From positions 38,058-71,140 of the forward strand of contig NASX01000025.1 in assembly GCA_002085155.1 (NCBI GenBank): a stretch of 33,083 nt of DNA. The letters are read 5' to 3'. The translations under genes and the position numbers were made by a program. Below the pieces are notes generated by a model that saw nothing but the letters and a program-made list of their open reading frames with translations, did not search any database and was not told the DNA's origin. Every line of letters begins with the position of its first letter. The stretch's first letter is position 1. This document shows, piece after piece, positions 1-7,534 of this stretch. This DNA comes from Sorangiineae bacterium NIC37A_2 (GTDB lineage: Bacteria; Myxococcota_A; Polyangia; Polyangiales; Polyangiaceae).

Positions 1-1055
1 GAAAGGCCGAACCCGCGGGGATTTTCGTCGACGAAAGCCGAAACACTCGTCGCTCGCACGTTGTTGAGCGGTCGCCAGATGTGTTCGCCCTTCCCTGTCC
101 AGAGCGCGAGACCGTCGGAGTCGTGTACCTCGGGACGCCAATCGGGCACCTCGCCGTCCTTCGATTTTTCCGAGAACCAATACATGGACGTGAGCGGAGC
201 GACGCCAAGTCTCTTCACGTCGGAGCGCAAGAAAAGCGTCTGCGAGACGTCCATCGTCACCCCCGCTCCTCGCTGCATCACAAACCGAGTCACCCCGACG
301 ACACTCGGCCCATCGAACAAGCCGTAGACCACGACGGGATCCTTTTCACTCTTGGGTTCTTCGAGGTAGATGTGAGTGAACGTCGGGAACTCTTCAGGTT
401 GGTCGACAGCCACGTCGACCGCGATCGCCCGCGCGGAGAGGCCATATTGGTAAAGCTCGCCGATCGCTCGAAAATATGTCGCGCCTAAGAACGCCACCCA
501 GTCGTTCTTCTGCCAGGGGAGCTTCTCTTGGTCGCCGAGACGTGATTCCTGGAAGCGGAAGCCAGCAAAGCCGCTGCCCGGCGGGAGCTTCCGAGCCGGA
601 CTATCCTCGGGCATCTCGAAATACGACTCGTCGTACTCAATCTCGCGCGCGACCGAGCGTCCCTCTGAAAGGCTCACCACGTGCATCCTGACAGGGATCC
701 GGAAGAACGTTCCCAAATGGAAGAAGGTGACGGGGTACTGTCCCGGCCCGTCCGCGAAGAGAGCGTAGTCGGTCTTGTACTTGAGCTGACCGTGCGCGTC
801 GTAGTCGATCTGTTCGAGGATCTCGGCCGGAGCCTGGGGAGGCGCAACGTAGGGCTGCCGGGCGAGCTCTTCCGCACGCTGAACGAGCCCGGTGAAGGAG
901 AAGGCTTCTTTGGCTCCGAGCCGCAGCGGCTCCTTCTTCGGTTTCGCTTGCGTCTCGGCCGAGCTCGAAGAGGACTCGGGGCGGGCGGCTTCTTTGGGAG
1001 CGCCGGCGCAGGAGAAAAGAAGAAGCGAGGCGAAGAGGAGATTGGATCGCTGCAT
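1..1055 (-). CDS. opgG: Periplasmic glucan biosynthesis protein, OpgG/MdoG family (3' end outside window)
   Basis: The frame is open from an ATG at 1055 to the left edge, giving 351 residues without a stop; the family is usually about 500 aa, so roughly the last third is missing. The N-terminus (MQRSNLLFASLLLFSC) is a lipoprotein signal with lipobox LFSC at Cys16, followed by a Ser/Pro/Lys-rich spacer. Visible family signatures, in order: QYPVTFFHLGTFFRIPV, GFAGFRF, DWVAFLGATYFRAIGE, YGLSARAIAVD, EEFPTFTHIY, LGVAPLTSMYWF, DWRPEVHDSDGL, GEHIWRPLNN and NPRGFGL. These match the conserved core of E. coli MdoG closely. OpgG acts in the periplasm on the backbone or branching of osmoregulated periplasmic glucans, normally beside a membrane glucosyltransferase OpgH, which would lie off the left edge. 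A lipid anchor in place of the usual Sec signal is a small oddity. OpgD is the alternative paralogue name. Confidence 0.9.
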   Translation of the reverse strand, partial: MQRSNLLFASLLLFSCAGAPKEAARPESSSSSAETQAKPKKEPLRLGAKEAFSFTGLVQRAEELARQPYVAPPQAPAEILEQIDYDAHGQLKYKTDYALFADGPGQYPVTFFHLGTFFRIPVRMHVVSLSEGRSVAREIEYDESYFEMPEDSPARKLPPGSGFAGFRFQESRLGDQEKLPWQKNDWVAFLGATYFRAIGELYQYGLSARAIAVDVAVDQPEEFPTFTHIYLEEPKSEKDPVVVYGLFDGPSVVGVTRFVMQRGAGVTMDVSQTLFLRSDVKRLGVAPLTSMYWFSEKSKDGEVPDWRPEVHDSDGLALWTGKGEHIWRPLNNVRATSVSAFVDENPRGFGL

Positions 1056-1178
1056 GGGTCTGGTCGTATCGGGTCGAAGAGGCCCGCGCCCGAGCATTCT
1101 CGAGAGCTGCCTCTTCCTCAAGGGAGATCTGAAATTTTCGGAGCAAATGCGCCCGAAGGCACGCCGCTGAGCGACCGA

Positions 1179-1763
1179 TCAGCGCCCAGTGTGCGCCTCC
1201 CAGAGTCCCTCATAATAAAGAACCACTCCGAAATCGTCTGTTTCAAGATGCGCTGAGAAGGGCTCGCCATCGATGCGCGCTTGATAGAGATAGAGGTGAG
1301 ACCCTTCGCGCTCATAGCTTTGTTCGAGGGCCTCGAGGTGGAGCTCGGGATAACGAAGCCACGCCGAGCGCAGCTCCGCCTTCTGGCCCACATCGAGATT
1401 GAGTCGACGGATCGCCAAAGTATTCGTGAAGGGCGTAAAGCCGAGATCGATGTCGAAGACGCCGTCGAACTCTGGCGCGGCGATGCCCTTGCGGCCGAAA
1501 TGCCCGAGCCCGTCCGCTTCGAGCCCGAGGAAAAATGGCTTATCGTCCTGTTCCCCCTCCACGCGGACAACGCGAGTACAGAACCGCTCATCGCACTCGA
1601 TCGAGTAGCGAAAGCGACTCACAACGCCGTCCTCTTCGAGCTCGAGAAATCCGCTCAGCCCATACCCGGAGTCAAACTTCTCGAGACGCGCCTGCTCGCG
1701 CCCAAGGCCATCGAGCCTTTGCCAACTGACCTCAAAGGGCTGAGGGAAAGGGGGGTAGCTCAT
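1179..1763 (-). CDS. Putative glycolipid-binding protein (DUF1089-like)
   Basis: A 194-residue soluble protein with no signal peptide or membrane span. The sequence follows the pattern of the putative glycolipid-binding family (formerly DUF1089, Pfam Glycolipid_bind): a central RYSIECDERF strand, LGLEADGLGHF, then the hallmark FDGVFDIDLGFTPFTNTLAIRRL (residues about 96-118), and a C-terminal VVLYYEGLWE. The length fits the family (about 180-200 aa). The biochemical role of the family is poorly known, and the name rests on structural similarity to lipoprotein-binding beta-barrel folds. The gene lies 33 nt downstream of the small gene at 1797-2105 and 123 nt upstream of opgG on the same strand, so the three could be co-transcribed. 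An AAGGG sits directly against the ATG, so the start is not firmly fixed. Confidence 0.82.
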   Translation of the reverse strand: MSYPPFPQPFEVSWQRLDGLGREQARLEKFDSGYGLSGFLELEEDGVVSRFRYSIECDERFCTRVVRVEGEQDDKPFFLGLEADGLGHFGRKGIAAPEFDGVFDIDLGFTPFTNTLAIRRLNLDVGQKAELRSAWLRYPELHLEALEQSYEREGSHLYLYQARIDGEPFSAHLETDDFGVVLYYEGLWEAHTGR

Positions 1764-1796
1764 CCCTTGACCGTAACGGAAAAGCCCTCGCGAGGG

Positions 1797-2105
1797 TCAA
1801 ACATCTTCGAGCGCCTCGTCGGGCCCACGACCAGCCCCAGGCCGTCCCGCCGTCTCGAGCCACTGGGAGAAGCGCTTGTGAAGGTCTCGGCGGAGCGTCT
1901 CGCGCACCGTGTCGTCATCCAGCTTGTGCAGCGCCCGGTCGAGCTCGCTCTCGAAGTCCTCAGAGACAAGGTGGGGGTTCGCATTTAACCACGAGACCCA
2001 CGCCTCGAGGGCCTCCTCCCGCTCCCGAAGGGACATCGTCCCCAGGTCTGCGAGCGGAGGCAGGTGCGGATTGAGCTGGGCGGAAGTCTCTTCTGCGGTG
2101 GTCAC
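1797..2105 (-). CDS. Small hypothetical protein
   Basis: A 102-residue frame starting at a GTG (2105), preceded by an AGGG at about 4 nt. The product is acidic and probably alpha-helical (MSLREREEALEAWVSWLNAN, then ESELDRALHKLDDDTVRETLRRDL), with no Cys, no signal peptide and a Gly/Pro-rich tail. I do not recognise a family. Support for its being real comes from position: same strand and only 33 nt ahead of the glycolipid-binding-type gene, in a region otherwise without a gene. The 234 nt upstream (2106-2339) separate it from the beta-barrel gene and hold no feature I can name. It could be a spurious frame in GC-rich DNA. Confidence 0.5.
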   Translation of the reverse strand: MTTAEETSAQLNPHLPPLADLGTMSLREREEALEAWVSWLNANPHLVSEDFESELDRALHKLDDDTVRETLRRDLHKRFSQWLETAGRPGAGRGPDEALEDV

Positions 2106-2339
2106 GCCCTGAGTGCTGCAAATCTCAGGCCGAATCCACCCTCAGCTCGCGCGGCCTCCAGCGAAAACCCAATCCTCACGAAAAAACGCCTCTCGACGCG
2201 GCAGCCACGAGTCACTGGCCCTCGGGCTCCGCGCTGTATCGCCCACCTGGGGCATCTTTGCGCATTTCGTCCGTTTCGGGCTGTGCCGCAGTTTGCGTTG
2301 CCTGGCCGCACCCTGCGCTCTCGGCACGTGATCTCGCCC

Positions 2340-2960
2340 TTAGAGCCCGAACGAGACTCCGAGGGAGAAGTAGGGATAGCCGATCCGGAAGGTGAGCGCC
2401 GTGGACTGAGAAAAGTGGTAGCGGCCGCCCAGCTGAATGACAGGAAAAGCTCCCGCGGTCCCCGAGCCGTCAAACTCGTGATGTTGGTAATAGATTCCGA
2501 TGCCGGGCTCCACGAAGGCGCTCCAGGCAGGATCGAAGAAGAAGTTCCACTGGAAAACAACTGGAACGAGCACCTGGAACGCAGGCCCGGGCGCTCCTCG
2601 GACCCGCACGCAGATCCGCTCGCGGCCAGCACCTCGGTACTCTTCGCAGTCACCAGCGAAGGCGCCCCCACCCGAGTAGCGCATCAGGTCGATGCCGAAG
2701 CCGATGGCCGCCGAATCGTTCACGCCATCGATCAGCCCCCGCTCGGCTACGGGGATGCTGAAGCGGACGCCAGCGCCCAAGCTCGACCCGCCAAAATAGC
2801 CGGGCATCGGGAACCCCAAGGCCAAATGGGGTTCGAGCTCGAGGGAATACTTCGGGTGGTCGCCGTCGCGCTGGATGATCGACTCGGCCGACGCCCCCTC
2901 TGCCCAGAGGGAGCTCAAAAGGGCCAGGGACAGGACCGAAATAGCTCTTCTGCCCATCAT
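2340..2960 (-). CDS. Outer-membrane beta-barrel protein, translationally coupled to the Cys-rich lipoprotein
   Basis: A 206-residue exported protein. The N-terminus (MMGRRAISVLSLALLSSLWA, then EGASA) is a Sec signal with likely cleavage after ASA. The mature part alternates short amphipathic strands (YSLELEPHLALGF, LGAGVRFSIPV, SAAIGFGIDLMRY, FQVLVPVVFQWNFFF, SAFVEPGIGIYYQ, VIQLGGRYHF, LTFRIGYPYFSLGVSFGL) and ends on a hydrophobic strand, as expected for a small 8-stranded OmpA/OmpW-like barrel. Start choice: the ATG at 2960 overlaps the stop of the upstream gene (ATGA, 4 nt) and has GGAGAG about 3 nt before it; an ATG at 2972 is possible but would hide the ribosome site. Function is unknown. 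The overlap with the cysteine-rich lipoprotein gene suggests joint translation and possibly a surface complex. Confidence 0.8.
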   Translation of the reverse strand: MMGRRAISVLSLALLSSLWAEGASAESIIQRDGDHPKYSLELEPHLALGFPMPGYFGGSSLGAGVRFSIPVAERGLIDGVNDSAAIGFGIDLMRYSGGGAFAGDCEEYRGAGRERICVRVRGAPGPAFQVLVPVVFQWNFFFDPAWSAFVEPGIGIYYQHHEFDGSGTAGAFPVIQLGGRYHFSQSTALTFRIGYPYFSLGVSFGL

Positions 2961-3559
2961 TTCTCTCCGCATCGATAGGTCCCGGAGCCAAGATCCCGCT
3001 GCGCCTGCCCCCCTTCGCAGGTCAGGCGACAGTCGCCGACCGCGTTGCAGGTGAGCTCGACTTCACAGGGACCGTCACAAGAAACATAACAGCGGCTCAC
3101 GTCCGAGCAGGACACCTCACACTCCCCCTCGCATTCGATCTCGCAGAGCGCCACGTGGTCACAGGCGAGCTTGCTCCGGTCGCCGGCGCGGGCGAAACAG
3201 TCGCTCACGTCTCGGCATTCGAAGTCACACTCTTCGCCACATTCCGAAGCGCACGAGGGCAGGTGGTGGCAGGTGATTTGGCTCTTGTCGCGACTAAAGC
3301 TCGAACAGTGGTTCGAGTCGTGACAATCGAACTCGCAGTCATCCCCACATACGACCCCGCATGACTGGCTCGTATGTGAACAGCTCACGTCACAACGGTC
3401 GTAGGGGCAAGAGATGACGCAGTCGCGACGCCCGTGGCAGTCGCAGCGTCCATCTTCATCACAGTGGTAATCCGCCTGACAGGCCAGGGCAAAAATCGCC
3501 ACCGAAATCAGCGCAGCTGGGCGGAGGACTCGAAGGAACGTCGATAGCGAGCGTGACAA
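2957..3559 (-). CDS. Cysteine-rich repeat lipoprotein, unknown function
   Basis: A 200-residue lipoprotein: a basic N-terminus, hydrophobic core and FALAC give a probable lipidated Cys27. The mature protein carries 30 further cysteines in about 170 residues, arranged in imperfect repeats of roughly 35 residues of the form C-x3-C-x2-C-x3-C-x5-C followed by a basic/polar turn and another Cys (compare CGVVCGDDCEFDCHDSNHC, CASECGEECDFECRDVSDC and CEIECEGECEVSCSDVSRC). The spacing suggests a stack of disulfide- or metal-linked coils. No named family is recognised. The start is a TTG at 3559, the only plausible initiator before the signal sequence because an in-frame stop lies just upstream; GAGGG directly precedes it, which is tighter than usual. 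The stop overlaps the beta-barrel gene start by 4 nt. A perfect inverted repeat lies 10 nt upstream. Confidence 0.78.
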   Translation of the reverse strand: MSRSLSTFLRVLRPAALISVAIFALACQADYHCDEDGRCDCHGRRDCVISCPYDRCDVSCSHTSQSCGVVCGDDCEFDCHDSNHCSSFSRDKSQITCHHLPSCASECGEECDFECRDVSDCFARAGDRSKLACDHVALCEIECEGECEVSCSDVSRCYVSCDGPCEVELTCNAVGDCRLTCEGGQAQRDLGSGTYRCGEK

Positions 3560-3568
3560 CCCTCGTCT

Positions 3569-3588
3569 GTTAGAGGGACGGCTCTAAC
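3569..3588. promoter_or_regulatory. Inverted repeat GTTAGAG-N6-CTCTAAC upstream of the Cys-rich lipoprotein gene
   Basis: Perfect 7-bp arms with a 6-nt centre, sitting 10 nt upstream of the TTG start at 3559. The position fits an operator or a leader hairpin over the ribosome-binding area. The factor is unknown and function is inferred from symmetry and place only. Confidence 0.4.
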
Positions 3589-3988
3589 GCGTCAAGATGC
3601 CCTTTGTCGCCCTATGCACTTGAACTCCCTGCCCTGATTGCATTCGTCAGTCCCCGTGCGCGACGCAGGCAAGCGAAAGAGGCGGTGAGTTTCCGAAGAC
3701 TCATGTCTCCGTGATCCGCCCGCCGCTCCATGTCATGCAACCTTTGCGGGGGCTCCCGAGCTAGACGCCATTTCTGCGCCGAAAAGGCCCTCCGTTCTCC
3801 AGGTGCCCCCGCCAGACGCGCACCGATCCGAGCAGGCCAAACTCCGCCTCACTCACGATTTCGTCACGATTCTCCGTCGAGGCAACACTCAAGCTCCCGG
3901 GGATATCACCGTGGTACGGCTCTTGCGACACACCCATGTGCCTCGCTCCGAACCAACCATCCGCTTGAAATCCTCAGCCCTTATCAAA
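3589..3988. other. Intergenic region between the divergent Cys-rich lipoprotein and cytochrome peroxidase genes
   Basis: About 400 nt without a convincing gene. A GTG-initiated extension of the peroxidase frame covers 3803-3988, but its product is basic and lacks family character, and it would bury the signal peptide, so I treat it as non-coding. The region should hold the promoters of both divergent genes. I cannot assign -35/-10 elements with confidence. Confidence 0.5.
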
Positions 3989-5263
3989 ATGAGAGAACCC
4001 ACCCTCCTTGGGCGCACAGCAGCGCGAGCAGCTCTTCCCTGGTTCACCGCTCTCATCGCCGCGGCTCAGCTCGGCTGCGAGGGAGCGAACGGAGGCGCGC
4101 CACCAAGCAAGGCCGAGCTCGGAGAGCTCCTCTTTCACGATCCGAATCTGTCGAAAGAGCGCACCCAATCTTGCGCCACCTGCCACGCGCCCGAAGCCGT
4201 CTTCACCGACCCAAGGCCTCTCGAAGGGGGAATCGCCGCGGCGTCCATCGGCGATGACGGCCAGTCCCTCGGGGATCGAAACGCGCCGAGCGCCATGTAC
4301 GCGGCCTTCATTCCTCCGCTCTCCCGAGGATCCCGCGCGAGGTTCCACACCGACCCTGAGATCTCCCTGTATGAAGGCTACCTCGGAGGAGTGTTCCTCG
4401 ATGGACGAGCTCGAGATCTTGCGGAGCAGGCGGGAGGTCCGCCGCTGAATCCGGTCGAAATGGGCATGCCGAGCGAAGAAGCGGTCGTGGCGAGGCTCCT
4501 CGAGGACGCAGAGTATCCTTCGATGTTTCGCGCGCTCTACGGCGAGGGAGTCTTCGACGACGCAAAGGTGGCCTACGCGGCGATGTCGGATGCCATCGCG
4601 GCTTTCGAGCGAACGGAAGCGTTCTCGCCCTTCGATTCCCGATACGACCGGTCGCTCCTGTCCAAGAGCGATCCCGCGCACTACGAATACCCTGAAGGCT
4701 CCCCCGCGGCCCGCGGCAGGGACCTGTTCTTCTCCACCGAGGCGACGAGCTGTTCCGCGTGCCACCTGATGCACCAAAGCGACGGACCCGATCGGGCACG
4801 GGAGCTTTTCTCGAGCTACGAGTACCACAATCTGGGGCTGCCGGAGAATCAGACCCTCAGGCGCCTCAACGGCGCAAAGACCGACCTAGGCCTCGGCGGG
4901 GTGCTCGATGATCCGACCCAGAACGGCAAATTCCGCGTGGGAACCCTGCGCAACGTCGCGCTCACCGGACCCTATATGCATAACGGCGTCTTCCAGAATC
5001 TCTCGACCGTCATCCTTTTCTACGAACATGCAAAGAAGCGGGCGCGAGGAGAATCCGACGCGTCACAGAACCCGGAGACCGGCGAGAGTTGGGCCGAACC
5101 TGAAGTGGATGAAAACTTGAGTACGGCCGAGCTGAGCCGCGGCAGCGAAGATCTGTCCCGGGCGGAGAACCTGCTCGCGCTCGAATGTTTCCTGGTTTCG
5201 TTGACGGACGCCCGCTACGAATCAGCTCTGCCACCGTCCCTCGTGGCACGCTGTGGCTTGTGA
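3989..5263 (+). CDS. Di-heme cytochrome c peroxidase / MauG-family protein
   Basis: From the ATG at 3989 the product is 424 aa. The N-terminus is a signal peptide (MREPTLLGRTAARAALPWFT, then ALIAAAQLGC), with Cys possibly lipidated although the lipobox is imperfect. Two haem c attachment motifs are present, CATCH (62-66) and CSACH (255-259), with the family signature GPYMHNG around Met330 near the second haem. GELLFHDPNLS and RNAPSAMYAAF are typical of the family. Such enzymes sit in the periplasm and reduce H2O2 with electrons from small cytochromes, or act MauG-like on other substrates. The acidic Glu/Ser-rich stretch near residues 350-385 is an insertion relative to classical CcpA. An upstream GTG at 3803 is rejected because it would bury the signal peptide. 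No strong Shine-Dalgarno is seen at 3989. The gene ends 29 nt before modA but is probably functionally separate. Confidence 0.88.
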   Translation: MREPTLLGRTAARAALPWFTALIAAAQLGCEGANGGAPPSKAELGELLFHDPNLSKERTQSCATCHAPEAVFTDPRPLEGGIAAASIGDDGQSLGDRNAPSAMYAAFIPPLSRGSRARFHTDPEISLYEGYLGGVFLDGRARDLAEQAGGPPLNPVEMGMPSEEAVVARLLEDAEYPSMFRALYGEGVFDDAKVAYAAMSDAIAAFERTEAFSPFDSRYDRSLLSKSDPAHYEYPEGSPAARGRDLFFSTEATSCSACHLMHQSDGPDRARELFSSYEYHNLGLPENQTLRRLNGAKTDLGLGGVLDDPTQNGKFRVGTLRNVALTGPYMHNGVFQNLSTVILFYEHAKKRARGESDASQNPETGESWAEPEVDENLSTAELSRGSEDLSRAENLLALECFLVSLTDARYESALPPSLVARCGL

Positions 5264-5292
5264 GGGCCTCACTCGAGTAGTGTGGGGGCAAG

Positions 5293-6111
5293 GTGGCCCC
5301 CTTTCTGAGCGTCCAAGAGTCTGCGGCGAGCGCCGTCGCATGCGCGCTCGGATCGCTGCTTTGGGTCAGCGCCTGTGACCTCTCTCCGCGTTCGAGCTCG
5401 ATCGAACCCGTTCGAGTCGCCGCCGCCTCCGACTTGAGCTTTGCCTTCGAGCAGCTCGGACGCGACTTTCGAGCCGAGACAGGCCAGAGCGTCACCTTCA
5501 GCTTTGCTTCGACGGGCGTGCTCGCGCGGCAGCTGCAGGCGGGCGCTCCCTTTGACGTCTTCGCTGCGGCGCACGTCTCTTTCGTCCGAGACGTTGTCCA
5601 GGCCGGCGCTTGTGACGCGGCGACCCAGGTCAACTACGCAAGAGGCCGTCTCGCTCTTTGGACCCGAGCAGGCACGGCTGCGCCCCCTCGAGCTCTCCGC
5701 GATCTGACCGACGCGCGTTACCGAAAAATCGCCATCGCAAACCCTGACCACGCCCCCTACGGGCGCGCCGCTCGACAGGCCCTCGAACGCCTCGGCCTCT
5801 ATGAAGAGCTCCGCCCAAAGCTCGTCTTTGGAGAGAATGTCCGCCAGGCCTTTCAGCTCGCAGAAAGCGGGAACGTCGACGCCGCCATCATCGCCCTCAG
5901 CCACGTCGCAACGGACCGAGACAATCCTTGGCTCGAAGTACCCGAGGAGCTGTTCCCCTCCTTCGAGCAGGCGCTTGTGGTCTGTAGCCGCGGCAAAAAT
6001 CGGGACGGGGGCCTCGCCTTCGCGCGCTTCGTGGACTCCCCACGGGGACGCGCGGCCTTGCGGGAGTTCGGCCTCCTTCCCCCAGAAAAAAGGACCCCGA
6101 GCTCGCCATGA
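5293..6111 (+). CDS. modA: Molybdate ABC transporter, substrate-binding lipoprotein
   Basis: A 272-aa protein from a GTG at 5293, preceded by a G-rich TGGGGG at about 6 nt. The signal sequence ends in lipobox VSAC (Cys28), so the binding protein is lipid-anchored rather than free. ModA-type features follow: VRVAAASDLSFAFEQL at the mature N-terminus, TFSFASTGVLARQLQAGAPFDVFAAA (a Ser/Thr oxyanion-binding loop), IAIANPDHAPYGRAA, KLVFGENVRQAFQLAESGNVDAAIIALS and a C-terminal FARFVDSPRGRAALREFG. It captures molybdate (perhaps tungstate) in the periplasm and delivers it to ModB. Its stop overlaps the modB start by 4 nt (ATGA), so the genes are translationally coupled. Confidence 0.9.
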   Translation: MAPFLSVQESAASAVACALGSLLWVSACDLSPRSSSIEPVRVAAASDLSFAFEQLGRDFRAETGQSVTFSFASTGVLARQLQAGAPFDVFAAAHVSFVRDVVQAGACDAATQVNYARGRLALWTRAGTAAPPRALRDLTDARYRKIAIANPDHAPYGRAARQALERLGLYEELRPKLVFGENVRQAFQLAESGNVDAAIIALSHVATDRDNPWLEVPEELFPSFEQALVVCSRGKNRDGGLAFARFVDSPRGRAALREFGLLPPEKRTPSSP

Positions 6112-6773
6112 CCTGGGATCCGCTGCTCCTCTCGCTCCAGGTGACCTCAGCGGCGACCGTCCTCGCGACCATCGTCGGAGTGGCGCTCGCCGGGCTCATG
6201 GTGCGCTCACGTTTCCCTGGACGCGATCTCCTCGAGACCTTGCTCACCGCGCCCATGGTGCTCCCGCCGACGGTGCTCGGTTATTATCTTCTCACAGCGC
6301 TCGGCCGAACCAGCATCCTGGGTCGCGCCTACGAGTCCGTTTTCTCGGAGCCTCTCGTCTTCACGCCGAGAGCCGCGGTCATCGCGGGCTTTTTGGCCGC
6401 GCTCCCCTTCGTCGTGAAGACCACCCGAGCCGCTATGGAGGAGGTCGATCCCCGTCTCACCGCGGCCGCGGCTACCCTCGGCGCCCCTCCCTTCCGCGTC
6501 TTTGTCACGATCGTGCTTCCTTTGAGCCGGAGCGGCATTGTCGCGGGCGTGACCCTCGGGTTCGCGCGCTCTCTCGGCGATTTCGGGGTCACCCTGATGA
6601 TCGCGGGGAACATCCCTGGTCTCACTCAGACCGCCTCCCTCGCCATCTACGACGCTGTCCAAGCCAATCGCGAAGCAGAGGCGGCGGGTCTGGTCACGGT
6701 CTTGTCCGCCTTCGCCGTCGCGGCTCTCTACGCCGGGACCAAGCTCGCCCAGAGGAAACCCCATGCCTTCTGA
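6108..6773 (+). CDS. modB: Molybdate ABC transporter, permease
   Basis: A 221-aa integral membrane protein with five to six hydrophobic segments (for example VTSAATVLATIVGVALAGLM, VIAGFLAALPFVV and the last near LVTVLSAFAVAALYA). ModB family marks include TAPMVLPPTVLGYYLL, the EAA-type coupling loop AAATLGAPPFRVFVTIVLPLSRSGIVAG and FARSLGDFGVTLMIAGNIPG with TQTASLAIYD. The length matches ModB (about 225 aa). It forms the inner-membrane channel for molybdate with ModA and ModC. It overlaps modA by 4 nt and modC by 11 nt, a compact operon arrangement. Confidence 0.93.
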   Translation: MTWDPLLLSLQVTSAATVLATIVGVALAGLMVRSRFPGRDLLETLLTAPMVLPPTVLGYYLLTALGRTSILGRAYESVFSEPLVFTPRAAVIAGFLAALPFVVKTTRAAMEEVDPRLTAAAATLGAPPFRVFVTIVLPLSRSGIVAGVTLGFARSLGDFGVTLMIAGNIPGLTQTASLAIYDAVQANREAEAAGLVTVLSAFAVAALYAGTKLAQRKPHAF

Positions 6774-7443
6774 GCCTCGTCTGTCAGCTCGGCTCTTCGT
6801 CGAAGGCCCCGAGGCCGGACGACCACGCCTCGATGTCCTGTTCGAAGGAGACGGCGGCGTCACCGCGCTCATGGGTCCTTCGGGAGCAGGAAAGACGACC
6901 CTGCTCACCTGCCTCGCCGGCCTCCTCAGGCCCGCTCGCGGCAGGATCGCCCTCAGCGGAGAGGTCCTCTTCGACAGCGAAGCGTCCATCTTCCGTCCTC
7001 CCGAGGAGCGCCGCGTGGCGCTCGTTTTCCAGTCTTTGGCCCTCTTTCCCCACCTCTCCGTTTGGGAAAACGTGGCCTACGGGGTGCCTCGAAGAAAGAA
7101 GAGCGAGCGCAAAGAGGTCGCCTTGTCTTGGCTCGAACGGACCAGCGCACTTCACCTCGCCCATCGCCGCGCCACCGCGCTCTCCGGCGGCGAAGCGCAA
7201 CGGGTCGCCATCGCGCGCGCCCTCGCGTCCGAGCCGCGCCTGGTCCTGCTCGACGAACCCTTCTCCGCGCTCCACCACGAGCTCCGCGTTGAGCTCGGCG
7301 CGATGCTCCGCGAGCTGCTCGCGGCGAGTCAACTGCCCGCGATCCTCGTCACCCATGACGCAGCCGACGTCGCGCGCCTCGCCTCTCGCCTCGTCACCTT
7401 GGACGCAGGACGCATCACCCAGGACCGTTCGGTCTCACCCTGA
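6763..7443 (+). CDS. modC: Molybdate ABC transporter, ATP-binding subunit (short form)
   Basis: A 226-aa ABC ATPase: Walker A GPSGAGKT (38-45), Q-loop Gln90, signature LSGGE (140-144), Walker B LVLLDEP with Asp164-Glu165, and switch His198. Context right behind modAB identifies it as ModC. Classical ModC is about 350 aa with a C-terminal molybdate-binding MOP/TOBE domain; here the protein stops about 25 residues after the H-loop, so the regulatory domain is absent. The D-loop reads SALHHE rather than the usual SALD, an unusual change at a conserved position. It powers molybdate import at the cytoplasmic face. The gene overlaps modB by 11 nt and is followed by a convergent gene. Confidence 0.88.
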   Translation: MPSEPRLSARLFVEGPEAGRPRLDVLFEGDGGVTALMGPSGAGKTTLLTCLAGLLRPARGRIALSGEVLFDSEASIFRPPEERRVALVFQSLALFPHLSVWENVAYGVPRRKKSERKEVALSWLERTSALHLAHRRATALSGGEAQRVAIARALASEPRLVLLDEPFSALHHELRVELGAMLRELLAASQLPAILVTHDAADVARLASRLVTLDAGRITQDRSVSP

Positions 7444-7475
7444 TCGACCCGAGCGACTCTCTCGAGCGGTCCGCG

Positions 7476-7500
7476 AGCGGCTCTCAAGCGGCTCTCAAGC
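7476..7500. repeat. Short direct repeat, 11-bp unit
   Basis: The unit AGCGGCTCTCA occurs at 7476 and 7487, with a partial third copy (AGCGG) at 7498, between the convergent modC and CopD-like genes. It does not form a clear hairpin. It is probably slippage in the non-coding gap. Confidence 0.45.
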
Positions 7501-7534
7501 GGCCCACTGAGTGCGCTCCGGCTCGCCGCCGTCC

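Noticed and set aside
3803-3988. N-terminal extension of the cytochrome peroxidase
   Set aside because: It would place 62 basic, non-family residues before a clear signal peptide. The ATG at 3989 is the sensible start.
5244-5260. Sigma-54-like TGGCAC ahead of modA
   Set aside because: The -24 half is present by chance in the end of the peroxidase gene, but no GC at the correct -12 spacing follows.
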